NCBI GenBank assembly: GCA_019417795.1 | Contig: DXUR01000033.1 | Location: 1 to 14,589, forward strand | Reading direction: 5' to 3' | DNA from: Clostridiales bacterium | Lineage (GTDB): Bacteria > Bacillota_A > Clostridia > Oscillospirales > Oscillospiraceae | DNA length: 14,589 nt | Shown: positions 7,246 through 14,536 of the stretch, one piece after another | Position numbering within the stretch: position 1 is the stretch's first letter | Layout: each line of letters starts with the position of its first letter | Translations under genes and position numbers: made by a program | The notes under the pieces: generated by a model | What the model saw: only the letters and a program-made list of their open reading frames with translations | Told to the model about the DNA's origin: nothing | The model's database searches: none

Positions 7246-7540
7246 GGTCTATCACATTCCTACCAATTTTACAGATGCAGGCCGCGTTATGGGACTCTTT
7301 GAGCTGCGGAATCTGGTGGAGGCTGTCCTCCTGACGCTCCCGGCACTGTATCTTTGCATTGCTTTTCTTCCGCTGGATCTGACTCCGAAAATCATAGTGA
7401 CGCTGACGATCATTGTGCCGCTGGGCGGCTTTGGGCTGATCGGCATCAGTGATGACAGTATGACACGGTGGCTGGGAAGCTGGTGGAAATGGCGGAGATC
7501 CCGCCGGATTATCTTATTTCGAGGGGAGGTCAGAAAATGA
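7235..7540 (+). CDS. prgI: PrgI family protein (VirB3-like)
   Basis: This is a small inner-membrane T4SS component that works next to VirB4. The 101-residue product begins MNYEVYHIPTNF, a typical PrgI opening, followed by two hydrophobic segments at about 28-47 and 51-70 and a basic C-terminus (WWKWRRSRRIILFRGEVRK). ATG 7235 was chosen because GGAGGTGG lies six bases upstream; an earlier in-frame ATG at 7214 would cover the end of the preceding gene without a ribosome site. It overlaps the next gene by four bases (ATGA), and position directly before VirB4-type genes is the standard PrgI-VirB4 order in Gram-positive systems. Confidence 0.85.
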   Translation: MNYEVYHIPTNFTDAGRVMGLFELRNLVEAVLLTLPALYLCIAFLPLDLTPKIIVTLTIIVPLGGFGLIGISDDSMTRWLGSWWKWRRSRRIILFRGEVRK

Positions 7541-8211
7541 ATCTCAAGGAACTGATTTTTGGCGAAGGCGTCCATACCGGCGGCAGCGGCGGCGTATACC
7601 GTGACAGCGTGCAGGCGTGGCTTCCAATCAAAAATATCATCGGCGGCGTAGTCATCACCAAAGATAACCGCTTTGTGAAGATCATGGAAGTGCTGCCTGT
7701 CAACATCTATCTGAAGTCTGCCATTGACCAGCAGAATATTATCTCGTCCTTTGCATCGTATTTGCAGATCGCGCCGGATGAACTGCAGATGATCGCCCGC
7801 ACGCTGCCCGCGGACACGCAGGCGTATGTAGAGCAGATGCAGCGCTATGCAGAACAGGAGGAGAACGAAGCGTGCCGGGAGATGATCGAGGATAACATTC
7901 GGGAGATCGGTCATGGCATCGCCGGCGGCGCCATGCGGCATCGCTTTTTCCTTGTGTTTCAGTATGAACCCTCCATGCGGGCCAAGCGCAACACGGTGCA
8001 GGCCATCATCCAGCGGCTCAACGAAGAGGCCGACACCGCAAGGCGGTATCTGGATCTATGTGAACTGGAGGTATTGGAGCCTCAGTATTCCGATAATTTT
8101 GTGCTCAAGCTGCTCTATGAGATTTTGAACAAGAAAACCAGCCAGCGTGTGCGTCTGCCGGAGGGCGTTTTCGATATGACAACGGCCGTTCACGGCATTT
8201 ATGAGGAGTAA
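7537..8211 (+). CDS. Stand-alone VirB4 N-terminal-like domain protein
   Basis: This 224-residue protein looks like the N-terminal domain of a VirB4/TrbE ATPase without the motor domain. The pattern WLPIKNIIGGVVITKDNRFV, followed by KIMEVLPVNIYLKS and QQNIISSFASYLQIAPDELQ, matches VirB4 N-domains, which contact membrane partners such as VirB3. No Walker A or B motif is present. The start ATG 7537 follows GGGGAGG and overlaps the PrgI stop by four bases; an earlier in-frame ATG at 7468 lies inside the PrgI gene. The full ATPase follows after four bases. It may be a separated VirB4 domain or a duplicated partner subunit joining PrgI to the ATPase. I see no broken coding sequence between the two genes, so a recent frameshift is unlikely. 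Confidence 0.7.
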   Translation: MNLKELIFGEGVHTGGSGGVYRDSVQAWLPIKNIIGGVVITKDNRFVKIMEVLPVNIYLKSAIDQQNIISSFASYLQIAPDELQMIARTLPADTQAYVEQMQRYAEQEENEACREMIEDNIREIGHGIAGGAMRHRFFLVFQYEPSMRAKRNTVQAIIQRLNEEADTARRYLDLCELEVLEPQYSDNFVLKLLYEILNKKTSQRVRLPEGVFDMTTAVHGIYEE

Positions 8212-8215
8212 GACG

Positions 8216-10186
8216 ATGCAAGTAAAGAAAAAACCGAAAAAAACTGCAAAAGCAGTTCCAGAGAAGTCCAGAAAGAAAAAACAGCCTGGGGAGGGTCAGA
8301 TCAAAAAGCAGCCTTTTTTGAAGCGGATGCTCTTTGGCGAGGAAAAGCCGGATCTCAGTGAGCTTGAAGCAGGCTCCACCACCATTCTTGACATTCTCTC
8401 TCCCACCACGGTGGATACAAAAAGCCGTGACTACATCATCGTAGACGACGTGTATCATGCTTATCTCTATATCACGGGCTACGGTTACACCACCACGGTT
8501 GGCACCTGCTGGCTTGCGCCTTTGGTGGAGGCTGGCGAGGGGATCAACCTGAGTTTTCTCGTCAAGCGTCAGCCCAAGGAAAAGATCCTCTCCAAAATTG
8601 CTCAGACCACCATGGTCAACCGCTCCCGTATGCGGGATGTAGGCGATACGCGGCAGGACTACGAGGAACTGGATAGTGCGATCAGCTCTGGCCTCTATCT
8701 CAAGGATGTAATGAACCGGCAAGGCGAGAATTTCTATTATATGCACACCTTGATCGAGGTGACGGCACCTGATCCTGAAACGCTGGAACAGCGCGTCACA
8801 GAGGTGGAGAAGTTGTGCGTATCCGTGGATATGATCGCACGGCGCTGCGACTATAAAAACGAGCAGGCGTTTCTCTCGGCCCTTCCCATTCTGGCGCTTG
8901 ATCCGGATATTGAGCGTAAGGCACGCCGCAATGCGCTGACCTCCGGCGTAGCGGCGGCCTTTCCGTTTGTTTCCTATGAGCTGAGCGACCATGACGGGAT
9001 CTTTCTGGGACTGAACCTCTACAACCGCTCTCCGGTATTTCTCAATCCCTATGATGATTATAAGTACACCAGCGGCAACTGGTGGATCGGCGGCTCTACC
9101 GGTGCAGGCAAGACGGTGACGCTGCAATGTCTCGGTGGGCGGCTGCGGGAACAGGGCAAGCGGGTCATCATCATCGTTCCCAAGAAAGGGCATGAGTTCC
9201 GCCCCCTCTGTGAGCGTCTGGGCGGGCTGTATTTGCGAATGTCGCCGTCCTCCAAAGACTGCCCGAATCTGATGGCGATTCGGCGGAAATCGCTGGACTC
9301 CTACGCAAAGCTCAAAAATATCGCCGCGCGGGATGACTCTGTGCTGGCAGACAAGATTGCGCAGCTGATCATCTGGTTTTCTCTGAAGAAAAAGGATCTG
9401 AGCGAAGAGGATAAGAGCCGCCTTGACTCCTCGCTGGTGGAGGTTTATAAGCGCTACGGCATCACCTTCGACAACAGCACCATTGTCGATGAGAACGGAA
9501 ATTTCCGCACCATGCCCATTCTCTCGGACTGGTATGAGATTCTTTATCAAGAGCAGGACACGCGGCATCTGGCAGTAGTGCTCTCTCGCTATGTCACCGG
9601 TTCGGCTGCGGCAATGGCAGGCCGAAACGACATTGAACTTAACAATAAGTACATTGTCCTCGACCTCTCTGGTATGCCGGATGATATGATCGCGGACGGC
9701 ACCTTCTGGGCCACCAGCATCGCCTACGACCTCATTATGAACTGTGAGGACGAACTCTCGGCGCTTCTGGCAGACGAGTTATGGAGTCTTGTGGGTGCTA
9801 CGGCAAACCCGCAGGCGGCCGGGTTTGTGCTGGAAATGGTAAAGACCATCCGTGGCCTTGGCGGGATCGCAGTTACCAGCACCCAGGGAATGCAGGACCT
9901 TTTCAGTCTGGAGGGCGGGAGTTACGGCAAAGGAATCCTCGATTCCAGCCGCATTAAACTGGTTATGCAGATGGAGGAGCAGGAGGCACGGCTCATTCAG
10001 GATAAGCTGAACCTTTCCGAAGATGAGGTTCGGCAGATCACCCGCTTTCGGCGCGGCGAGGGACTTCTCTGCATCGGCTACAACCATGTTCCCATTGCGT
10101 TCCACACGACACCAAAGGAATATGAAGCCATTACCACTTCACCCACCGATCTGCGCATAAAGCGAACGGGGCAAATCGATGAATGA
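8216..10186 (+). CDS. virB4: VirB4/TrbE-type T4SS ATPase
   Basis: This is the main energy-supplying ATPase for assembly and substrate transport. The 656-residue product starts at ATG 8216, seven bases after GAGGAG; an ATG at 8201 lies inside the previous gene. A strongly basic opening (residues 1-35, many Lys) is followed by an N-terminal VirB4-like domain (about 50-260), then the motor domain with Walker A GSTGAGKT (Lys299) and Walker B ALLADELW (Asp520, Glu521). A stretch typical of VirB4 (VKTIRGLGGIAVTSTQGMQD) comes after Walker B, where these ATPases carry their sensor region. Length is slightly below the usual 750-850 residues, in line with part of the N-domain residing in the preceding gene. 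It overlaps the next gene by eight bases. Confidence 0.92.
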   Translation: MQVKKKPKKTAKAVPEKSRKKKQPGEGQIKKQPFLKRMLFGEEKPDLSELEAGSTTILDILSPTTVDTKSRDYIIVDDVYHAYLYITGYGYTTTVGTCWLAPLVEAGEGINLSFLVKRQPKEKILSKIAQTTMVNRSRMRDVGDTRQDYEELDSAISSGLYLKDVMNRQGENFYYMHTLIEVTAPDPETLEQRVTEVEKLCVSVDMIARRCDYKNEQAFLSALPILALDPDIERKARRNALTSGVAAAFPFVSYELSDHDGIFLGLNLYNRSPVFLNPYDDYKYTSGNWWIGGSTGAGKTVTLQCLGGRLREQGKRVIIIVPKKGHEFRPLCERLGGLYLRMSPSSKDCPNLMAIRRKSLDSYAKLKNIAARDDSVLADKIAQLIIWFSLKKKDLSEEDKSRLDSSLVEVYKRYGITFDNSTIVDENGNFRTMPILSDWYEILYQEQDTRHLAVVLSRYVTGSAAAMAGRNDIELNNKYIVLDLSGMPDDMIADGTFWATSIAYDLIMNCEDELSALLADELWSLVGATANPQAAGFVLEMVKTIRGLGGIAVTSTQGMQDLFSLEGGSYGKGILDSSRIKLVMQMEEQEARLIQDKLNLSEDEVRQITRFRRGEGLLCIGYNHVPIAFHTTPKEYEAITTSPTDLRIKRTGQIDE

Positions 10187-10862
10187 TCTAAAGCGGGATA
10201 TGATGCGGATTCAGGAGCTGATCGGCAATGCCTTCCGACAGACCGGCTCTCTGGTTGCCCTGACAGACGGCGGGCAGATGAATCCAAACAAGCTGCAAAA
10301 GACATTGGAGCAGACGATGGAACAATTTGAAGCAGCCACTCTGGAACTGCGAAAACTCTGCGAGCGGTACGCACCGGGAAGCGGGGGCTTTGCGAAAAAG
10401 CCGATTCTGCCATCCATGGACGTAACGGGCAGCGTGGAGGCCTTTGGCTATGGCTGGCTCCATATCACGATCAATACGCTGCTGCCCCATTGCCGGTATC
10501 AAAGCCCAAACTGGCTCAGCGATACCATTCGGCGGCTGCTGGACAGCTATGAGGCGTGTGGAAAGGAATTGCCGTTTTTTGAGCGGGCCATGCTGATCAT
10601 TGATGAGCATACCGCCATGGAAGGCCGGCATATTTTCGATCAGGACAACAAGGGGTGGAAGGCGGTCAGCAACGCCATCAAAGGAAGACTTATTCCGGAT
10701 GATGACCAGCATACGCTGGCAGTCGCCCTTCTTTCTACGGCAGTGCAAAGCCAGGAGTGCTGTCATATCACCGTCCTGCCCCTGTCCGATGCTCATGACT
10801 TTTTCTCCGCACATTCCAGTGACTATGCCCTCGGAAACTTCTATTTCGGTGGATGGTGCTGA
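10179..10862 (+). CDS. Protein with RusA-like acidic motif (possible Holliday-junction resolvase fold)
   Basis: I do not recognise a named family with certainty. The 227-residue product has a helical, coiled-coil-like start (about 36-62, PNKLQKTLEQTMEQFEAATL), then a mixed domain from about 88 to 202. Within it, DQDNKGWKAVSNAIKG followed by RLIPDDDQ aligns by eye with the active-site segment of RusA resolvases (D-x-D-N, six to eight residues with Lys and Ala, then D-D-x-Q). The equivalent acids would be Asp154, Asp156 and one of Asp174-176. A beta strand before (AMLIIDEH) and after (CCHITVLPL) also fits RusA topology. It overlaps VirB4 by eight bases and precedes the inverted-repeat stretch, so a role in processing branched or transfer DNA is conceivable. 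The motif may instead be a remnant or coincidence. Confidence 0.55.
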   Translation: MNDLKRDMMRIQELIGNAFRQTGSLVALTDGGQMNPNKLQKTLEQTMEQFEAATLELRKLCERYAPGSGGFAKKPILPSMDVTGSVEAFGYGWLHITINTLLPHCRYQSPNWLSDTIRRLLDSYEACGKELPFFERAMLIIDEHTAMEGRHIFDQDNKGWKAVSNAIKGRLIPDDDQHTLAVALLSTAVQSQECCHITVLPLSDAHDFFSAHSSDYALGNFYFGGWC

Positions 10863-10984
10863 TGGGCAAAGCAGGTGAAAAAGCTGCGAAAACACCCAAC
10901 AGATTGCTGCCTGATTTCAAGCGCCTTGGAGCTGCTTTGCAGCGCGGCTGGCCTGTTGGGTGTCAGCGGGCTTGGAAGGCTTGA
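10862..10984 (+). CDS. Tiny basic ORF (40 residues) translationally coupled to the previous gene
   Basis: The stop of the preceding gene and an ATG share bases (TGATG, 10860-10864), a common coupling arrangement, and GGTGGA lies eight bases before the ATG. The 40-residue product is basic, beginning MGKAGEKAAKTPNRLLPDFK and ending with WPVGCQRAWKA. It has no membrane segment. An 11-bp inverted repeat lies inside the frame, so the stretch may be selected as a DNA or RNA structure rather than as a protein. Function unknown. Confidence 0.4.
   Translation: MGKAGEKAAKTPNRLLPDFKRLGAALQRGWPVGCQRAWKA
10892..10963. repeat. 11-bp perfect inverted repeat enclosing a second small hairpin
   Basis: ACACCCAACAG (10892-10902) is the exact reverse complement of CTGTTGGGTGT (10953-10963). 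The 50-base interval contains GCTGC-TTT-GCAGC (10931-10943). Together they can form a branched stem in RNA or single-stranded DNA. It lies just after the RusA-like gene and within the 40-residue ORF. Confidence 0.6.
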
Positions 10985-11040
10985 AACAACAGCTTTTTTG
11001 AGAAGTGTTTTTGGCCGGTTTTCGCATACTGACCTGTCTA

Positions 11041-11136
11041 CTATGTGGGGGCAACAGGCTGCGCCCACATAGCGGCTCGTAAGGACGCCGAAATTGTTCT
11101 TGCGCCGTTTTCGGCGCAAGGGCGATTTCGGCGTTC
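11041..11136. other. Inverted-repeat cluster in a gene gap: candidate oriT or control region
   Basis: The non-coding gap 10985-11165 holds two strong structures. First, CTATGTGGG (11041-11049) pairs with CCCACATAG (11064-11072); with one internal mismatch the arms reach 12 bp around an eight-base loop. The 3' arm reads CTGCGCCCACATAG, which contains TGCGCCC, a core also present in nick regions of the RSF1010/pIP501 class. Second, a nested palindrome: outer arms ACGCCGAAAT (11085-11094) and ATTTCGGCGT (11125-11134) enclose CTTGCGCCG-TTTT-CGGCGCAAG (11099-11120). No T-run follows, so neither is a typical terminator. Candidate roles are an oriT, a binding site for the winged-helix protein encoded next, or an mRNA structure controlling the downstream genes. 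Confidence 0.5.
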
Positions 11137-11165
11137 GCAGGAATTGGGAAGGGAGTGGTTCATGT

Positions 11166-12293
11166 GTGCTTATGAGCGTAAGAGATATGGATGTTCTGAG
11201 GCTTCTCTGCTGGTGTCAAAATGTGCATCCCGATGATTTGAGCAGTATCTCTACAGAAACAGAGCGTGAAAACTTGATAACGCTGGGCTTGATCAAACGC
11301 CATCAACGAAGTGACACGCTGCTTCTCACAAACGGCGGTAGAGCCTTTTTGCAGGCAGCCTTAGAGGGTGATGTTCCAAACTTGACGCTCTCGTACCATG
11401 ATGCGGCGATTGAGCGGCGTGTGCGGCTTTCCTCTCTGATGATGACTGCTTACCATGCGGGGATCAATGTATTCACAATAACAGCGAACAGTCTGGCGGA
11501 GCCTTCCACGCTGTTTATTACTGCGATTACAAGAAGCCGCGGACACAATCCATGGGGCAGCGCCCGCGTCGGGGCAATTGCACATCTGGGCAGCACTTAC
11601 TACGCGGTACATTATATCTATTCTGGAATCGGCCGCATGGCGGTCAATGACGAACTGGCAGCGTTTCATAATCACACCAATTTCGGCAAAGACACGCAGC
11701 GCGCCTTTCTTTTTGCCGGAGCTTCCTACGCTGACATCATAGAGGAACTCAAGGCGCGTGATGAAAAGCGGGATGCCAAGTTGATCCGATACAGCGAAGC
11801 CTATCGGGGACTTCACTATCCCGTCCATCTGCTCTCCTGTGATGAAACAGGCGCGCGTCAGCTTCAAATTATGGCTGTTCCGGACTACCGCATGAAGATT
11901 TCAAAGCTGATGCTGCGCTCTGCTTACCGCCCTCCGCCGGAGGATGCTCCCGCATGGGATGCCACCTACCAGAACCGTCCCTTCGTCATTGGAGCGGATA
12001 TGAACCTGCGGCGGATCGACGCCGCCATCGCAAGCGCAAAAAAGAGGGGATGCCTGCCGATTTCACTGGCCGCCTTAGACGCTCAGGGTGACGCGGTGCT
12101 GCTGCGGCGCTATAAAGATACCGGCTACGCCGTCATCTATAAGGTGACAGAGAGCGTTCTGACGGAGCTGTTTGGCCGTCCGCCGTCGCTCTATCTTCCC
12201 CCTTGCACACAATATCTGACGAAGAAAGGAGCCGTGGTGGATGCCCCGCTTATCCAAGTTGATCGAAAAGATAGAGGATCGCCTCGCAAATAA
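11166..12293 (+). CDS. Putative winged-helix DNA-binding protein (replication-relaxation-like)
   Basis: This protein of about 375 residues has an N-terminal stretch resembling a winged helix: RDMDVLRLLCWCQNVHPDDL, then a second helix ending in NLITLGLIKRHQ and a beta-wing (SDTLLLTNGGRAFL). The rest (GSTYYAVHYIYSG, then HLLSCDETGARQLQIMAVPD) recalls 'replication-relaxation' type proteins found beside transfer genes in Firmicute elements. That family call is tentative and no nuclease or HUH motif is visible. Start choice is uncertain: GTG 11166 is ten bases after AAGGGAG and is preferred; ATG 11172 is next. The frame is open back to 11094, but that part is the inverted repeat. Its position right after the inverted-repeat cluster suggests that it binds there. 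It overlaps the VirD4 gene by 53 bases. Confidence 0.6.
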   Translation: MLMSVRDMDVLRLLCWCQNVHPDDLSSISTETERENLITLGLIKRHQRSDTLLLTNGGRAFLQAALEGDVPNLTLSYHDAAIERRVRLSSLMMTAYHAGINVFTITANSLAEPSTLFITAITRSRGHNPWGSARVGAIAHLGSTYYAVHYIYSGIGRMAVNDELAAFHNHTNFGKDTQRAFLFAGASYADIIEELKARDEKRDAKLIRYSEAYRGLHYPVHLLSCDETGARQLQIMAVPDYRMKISKLMLRSAYRPPPEDAPAWDATYQNRPFVIGADMNLRRIDAAIASAKKRGCLPISLAALDAQGDAVLLRRYKDTGYAVIYKVTESVLTELFGRPPSLYLPPCTQYLTKKGAVVDAPLIQVDRKDRGSPRK

Positions 12294-14400
12294 ATGGGGC
12301 TGCTGGTATGAACGAAATAAGGCCCGCGTGCCGCTGTATGCGGTGCTGGGCGGCATCGGCTGGTATCTCTACGGAATGTTTCTCAATTCCCTCAAGCTGG
12401 GAAAGGAATCCGTATTCAACACCACCGGTGAAGTGATCGAGAGCATTTGGGTATTCAACCCCTTAAAAAATCTCTTCGCTGTTTTTACGCCCTTTGGCCT
12501 TGGCGTTTCCGCCTTCATTGCCCTTATGGTCTGCCTCATTACGAAAAAAGGCTACAGCTGGTTTTCAGGCTACAATTTTACCCGGGACGCCCGCGGCTTT
12601 GATATCCTGCCGGACGGCACTCACGGCACCTCCGGATTTGCGACAAAAAAGGAGCTTGCTGAGCATCTGGAGCTGGGCAGCGCCGAAGAAGTTACCGGAA
12701 TGCTCCTTGGACGCATTAAGGCGCGGCCGGATGATCCGGAAAAATACGCTACCTACGTGGCGCACCGCATGAAGCCCGGGGAAAACAATAATATCCTCTG
12801 CATCGGCGCACCCGGCTCCTATAAGTCCAGAGGCTTTATCATTCCCTTCCTCATGGGCTGCGCGCAGCGAAGCAGCGGCGGACACCCTGAATCCGTTGTC
12901 GTGACCGACCCCAAGGGCGAACTCTTTGAAAACCTTGCACCATATTTTCGGGAGCATGGCTTCTATGTCAAGGCGGTCAATTTCCTCGATATGGCACACT
13001 CTGACGGTTGGAACTGCCTTGCGGGACTGGAAGCAAATCCGGACCTTGTAACCACCGTGGCCAACACCATCATTCAAAATACCTCCGGCCCCAAGGAGGC
13101 GGATGACTTCTGGAGCCGTGCGGAATTGAACCTCCTGATGGCGCTCATCCACTATGTCTGCAATCTGAAGGATGCCCGCGGCAATCTTCTTCCGTTGGAG
13201 CAGCGCAGCCTCGGAGACGTCTATAAGATCCTCGCCTATAAAAGCGTCAACGAGATCAACCGCATCCTTGCGGAGCTGCCGCCGGAGCATCCTGCCAAGG
13301 GACCACACGGGCTCTTTCTGAAGGCGAGAGAAAACCTCTGGGGCAATATCATCATCGGCCTTGGCAACCGTCTCGCGGTCTTTCAGAATCCGCTGGTGGA
13401 CAAGATCACCCGCAACCACGATGTAGACCTGCTTCTTCCCGGGCAAAAGCCCTGCGCCTACTTTGTCATCATCTCCGCACAAGATAGCGCCTATCGATTT
13501 TTAAGCTCCCTCTTTTTCTCCCTGACCTTCCCGCAACTATCCAATTACGCCCGTCTCCACGGAGGACGGCTTCCCGTTCTGACAAACTTCTGTTTGGAGG
13601 AATATCTCAATATCGGCTATATGGAGGGCATCTCCGATGTTTTCAACTCCATCCGCGGCTTCAATATGTCTGTGCAGGTGGCGGTGCAGTCCCTCTCCCA
13701 ATGGCAGGAAAAGTATCCGGGGAAGGAATGGGAAAATCAGCTCGGCTCCTTTGACATGACCCTCTACATGGGCTGCAACGATATGACGAGCGCGGAATAC
13801 TTTGCTAAAAAGTGCGGTAAGGTCACGATCTCCGTCACCAACAATCAGTTTCCCTTGGCACCGCTGTTTTCTCCCATCTACAGTACCACCCGCCCCTATT
13901 CCCAGACGCGAAGCAACACCCAGCGAGACCTCCTCCAGCCCGATGAATTCCTGCGGCTCAATAAGTTTCTCTGCATTGTGATGTTCAACCACTATAAGCC
14001 CGCCCAGCTCTATAAGATCATGCTGGAGGAACTGCCGGAATACAAAAAGCTGAAAAAATGCAGCGTCTTTGACTATGTGCCGGAATGGAAAAAGAGAGAA
14101 GAAGAGGGTGCAAAGCGTCGCACGGCAGGAAATCGCACATCGGCCGCTGCAAGGAACACATCGTCCGCTCCGCCCGCACCACAGCCGTCGCCTGCATCGG
14201 GGAAACGGCCGGATATGCAGCCCCAGACTTCTCCCACCGAAGAAGCCGCAGCCAGCGGAAGCTCCTGCGGAAATGACAACATGACTCCGGAGGAAATTGG
14301 TCTTGTGGAGATGACCTGCGAAGCTATTCTGGAAGGCGATGACCCGGAACTGGAAGAGATGGACGATCCCACGCGCATTCCACCCGGGCGCGGAATATAA
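12241..14400 (+). CDS. virD4: VirD4/TraG-type coupling protein ATPase with variant Walker motifs
   Basis: It recruits the relaxase-DNA complex and drives it to the channel. ATG 12241 lies nine bases after AAAGGAG. The 719-residue product has two membrane helices (about 30-50 and 76-100), a VirD4-like signature VTDPKGELFE at 222-231, and a P-loop GAPGSYKS at 189-196, in which Tyr194 replaces the usual Gly before Lys195. The Walker B region reads TNFCLEEYLNIG (449-459 or so), with Glu453-Glu454 where VirD4 proteins usually have Asp-Glu. NIG and the following helix fit the VirD4 pattern (DEFxNIG). The tail from about 620 is Ala/Pro/Ser-rich and then acidic (EAILEGDDPELEEMDD), a plausible substrate-docking segment. 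It is the last gene before a clear terminator, and its first 53 bases overlap the preceding gene. Confidence 0.9.
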   Translation: MPRLSKLIEKIEDRLANKWGCWYERNKARVPLYAVLGGIGWYLYGMFLNSLKLGKESVFNTTGEVIESIWVFNPLKNLFAVFTPFGLGVSAFIALMVCLITKKGYSWFSGYNFTRDARGFDILPDGTHGTSGFATKKELAEHLELGSAEEVTGMLLGRIKARPDDPEKYATYVAHRMKPGENNNILCIGAPGSYKSRGFIIPFLMGCAQRSSGGHPESVVVTDPKGELFENLAPYFREHGFYVKAVNFLDMAHSDGWNCLAGLEANPDLVTTVANTIIQNTSGPKEADDFWSRAELNLLMALIHYVCNLKDARGNLLPLEQRSLGDVYKILAYKSVNEINRILAELPPEHPAKGPHGLFLKARENLWGNIIIGLGNRLAVFQNPLVDKITRNHDVDLLLPGQKPCAYFVIISAQDSAYRFLSSLFFSLTFPQLSNYARLHGGRLPVLTNFCLEEYLNIGYMEGISDVFNSIRGFNMSVQVAVQSLSQWQEKYPGKEWENQLGSFDMTLYMGCNDMTSAEYFAKKCGKVTISVTNNQFPLAPLFSPIYSTTRPYSQTRSNTQRDLLQPDEFLRLNKFLCIVMFNHYKPAQLYKIMLEELPEYKKLKKCSVFDYVPEWKKREEEGAKRRTAGNRTSAAARNTSSAPPAPQPSPASGKRPDMQPQTSPTEEAAASGSSCGNDNMTPEEIGLVEMTCEAILEGDDPELEEMDDPTRIPPGRGI

Positions 14401-14428
14401 AAAAGAGGTCGAGCAATCGGCCTCTTTT
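14401..14428 (+). terminator. Intrinsic terminator closing the transfer operon
   Basis: AAAAGAGGTCGA (14401-14412) pairs with TCGGCCTCTTTT (14417-14428) across a GCAA tetraloop, with one T-G wobble. The stem begins directly after the VirD4 stop codon and ends in TTTT, the expected form of a Rho-independent terminator. Confidence 0.85.
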
Positions 14429-14443
14429 AAAGAAGATATTCCA

Positions 14444-14471
14444 TTGTCAGCGTGCTGTCTGACCGTACTCT
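14444..14471 (+). promoter_or_regulatory. Possible promoter for the next transcription unit
   Basis: TTGTCA (14444-14449) and TACTCT (14466-14471) are separated by 16 bases, just after the terminator and ahead of a gene with a strong ribosome binding site. The -10 box is only moderately good, so this is a candidate only. Confidence 0.3.
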
Positions 14472-14536
14472 CGCTTTATGGCGTCAATAGAAACGACCCA
14501 TTGCCTATATCGAAAAAGAAAGAGGAGGTGCCCGTT

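Noticed and set aside
8105..9568. Long open frame (487 codons) on the minus strand opposite VirB4
   Set aside because: It is a shadow of the Walker-motif ATPase, with no start signal or recognisable content.
10875..11072. 65-codon plus-strand frame starting GTG after the RusA-like gene
   Set aside because: It has no good ribosome site, runs through the inverted repeats, and competes with the better-placed 40-residue frame coupled by TGATG. It could still be real, but the support is poor.
11099..11120. CTTGCGCCG-TTTT-CGGCGCAAG hairpin as a transcription terminator
   Set aside because: No T-run follows (GGCGATTTCGG), and it lies inside a larger palindrome ahead of genes of the same operon.
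11094..11165. N-terminal extension of the winged-helix protein
   Set aside because: The extension translates the nested palindrome itself (many Arg/Gly) and lacks a ribosome site; AAGGGAG at 11149-11155 points to a later start.
11162..11236. ATG 11162 just after AAGGGAG, in another frame
   Set aside because: It has better spacing than the chosen start but yields only 24 residues before a stop. A frameshift in the gene is possible but not needed, because the main frame is open from GTG 11166.
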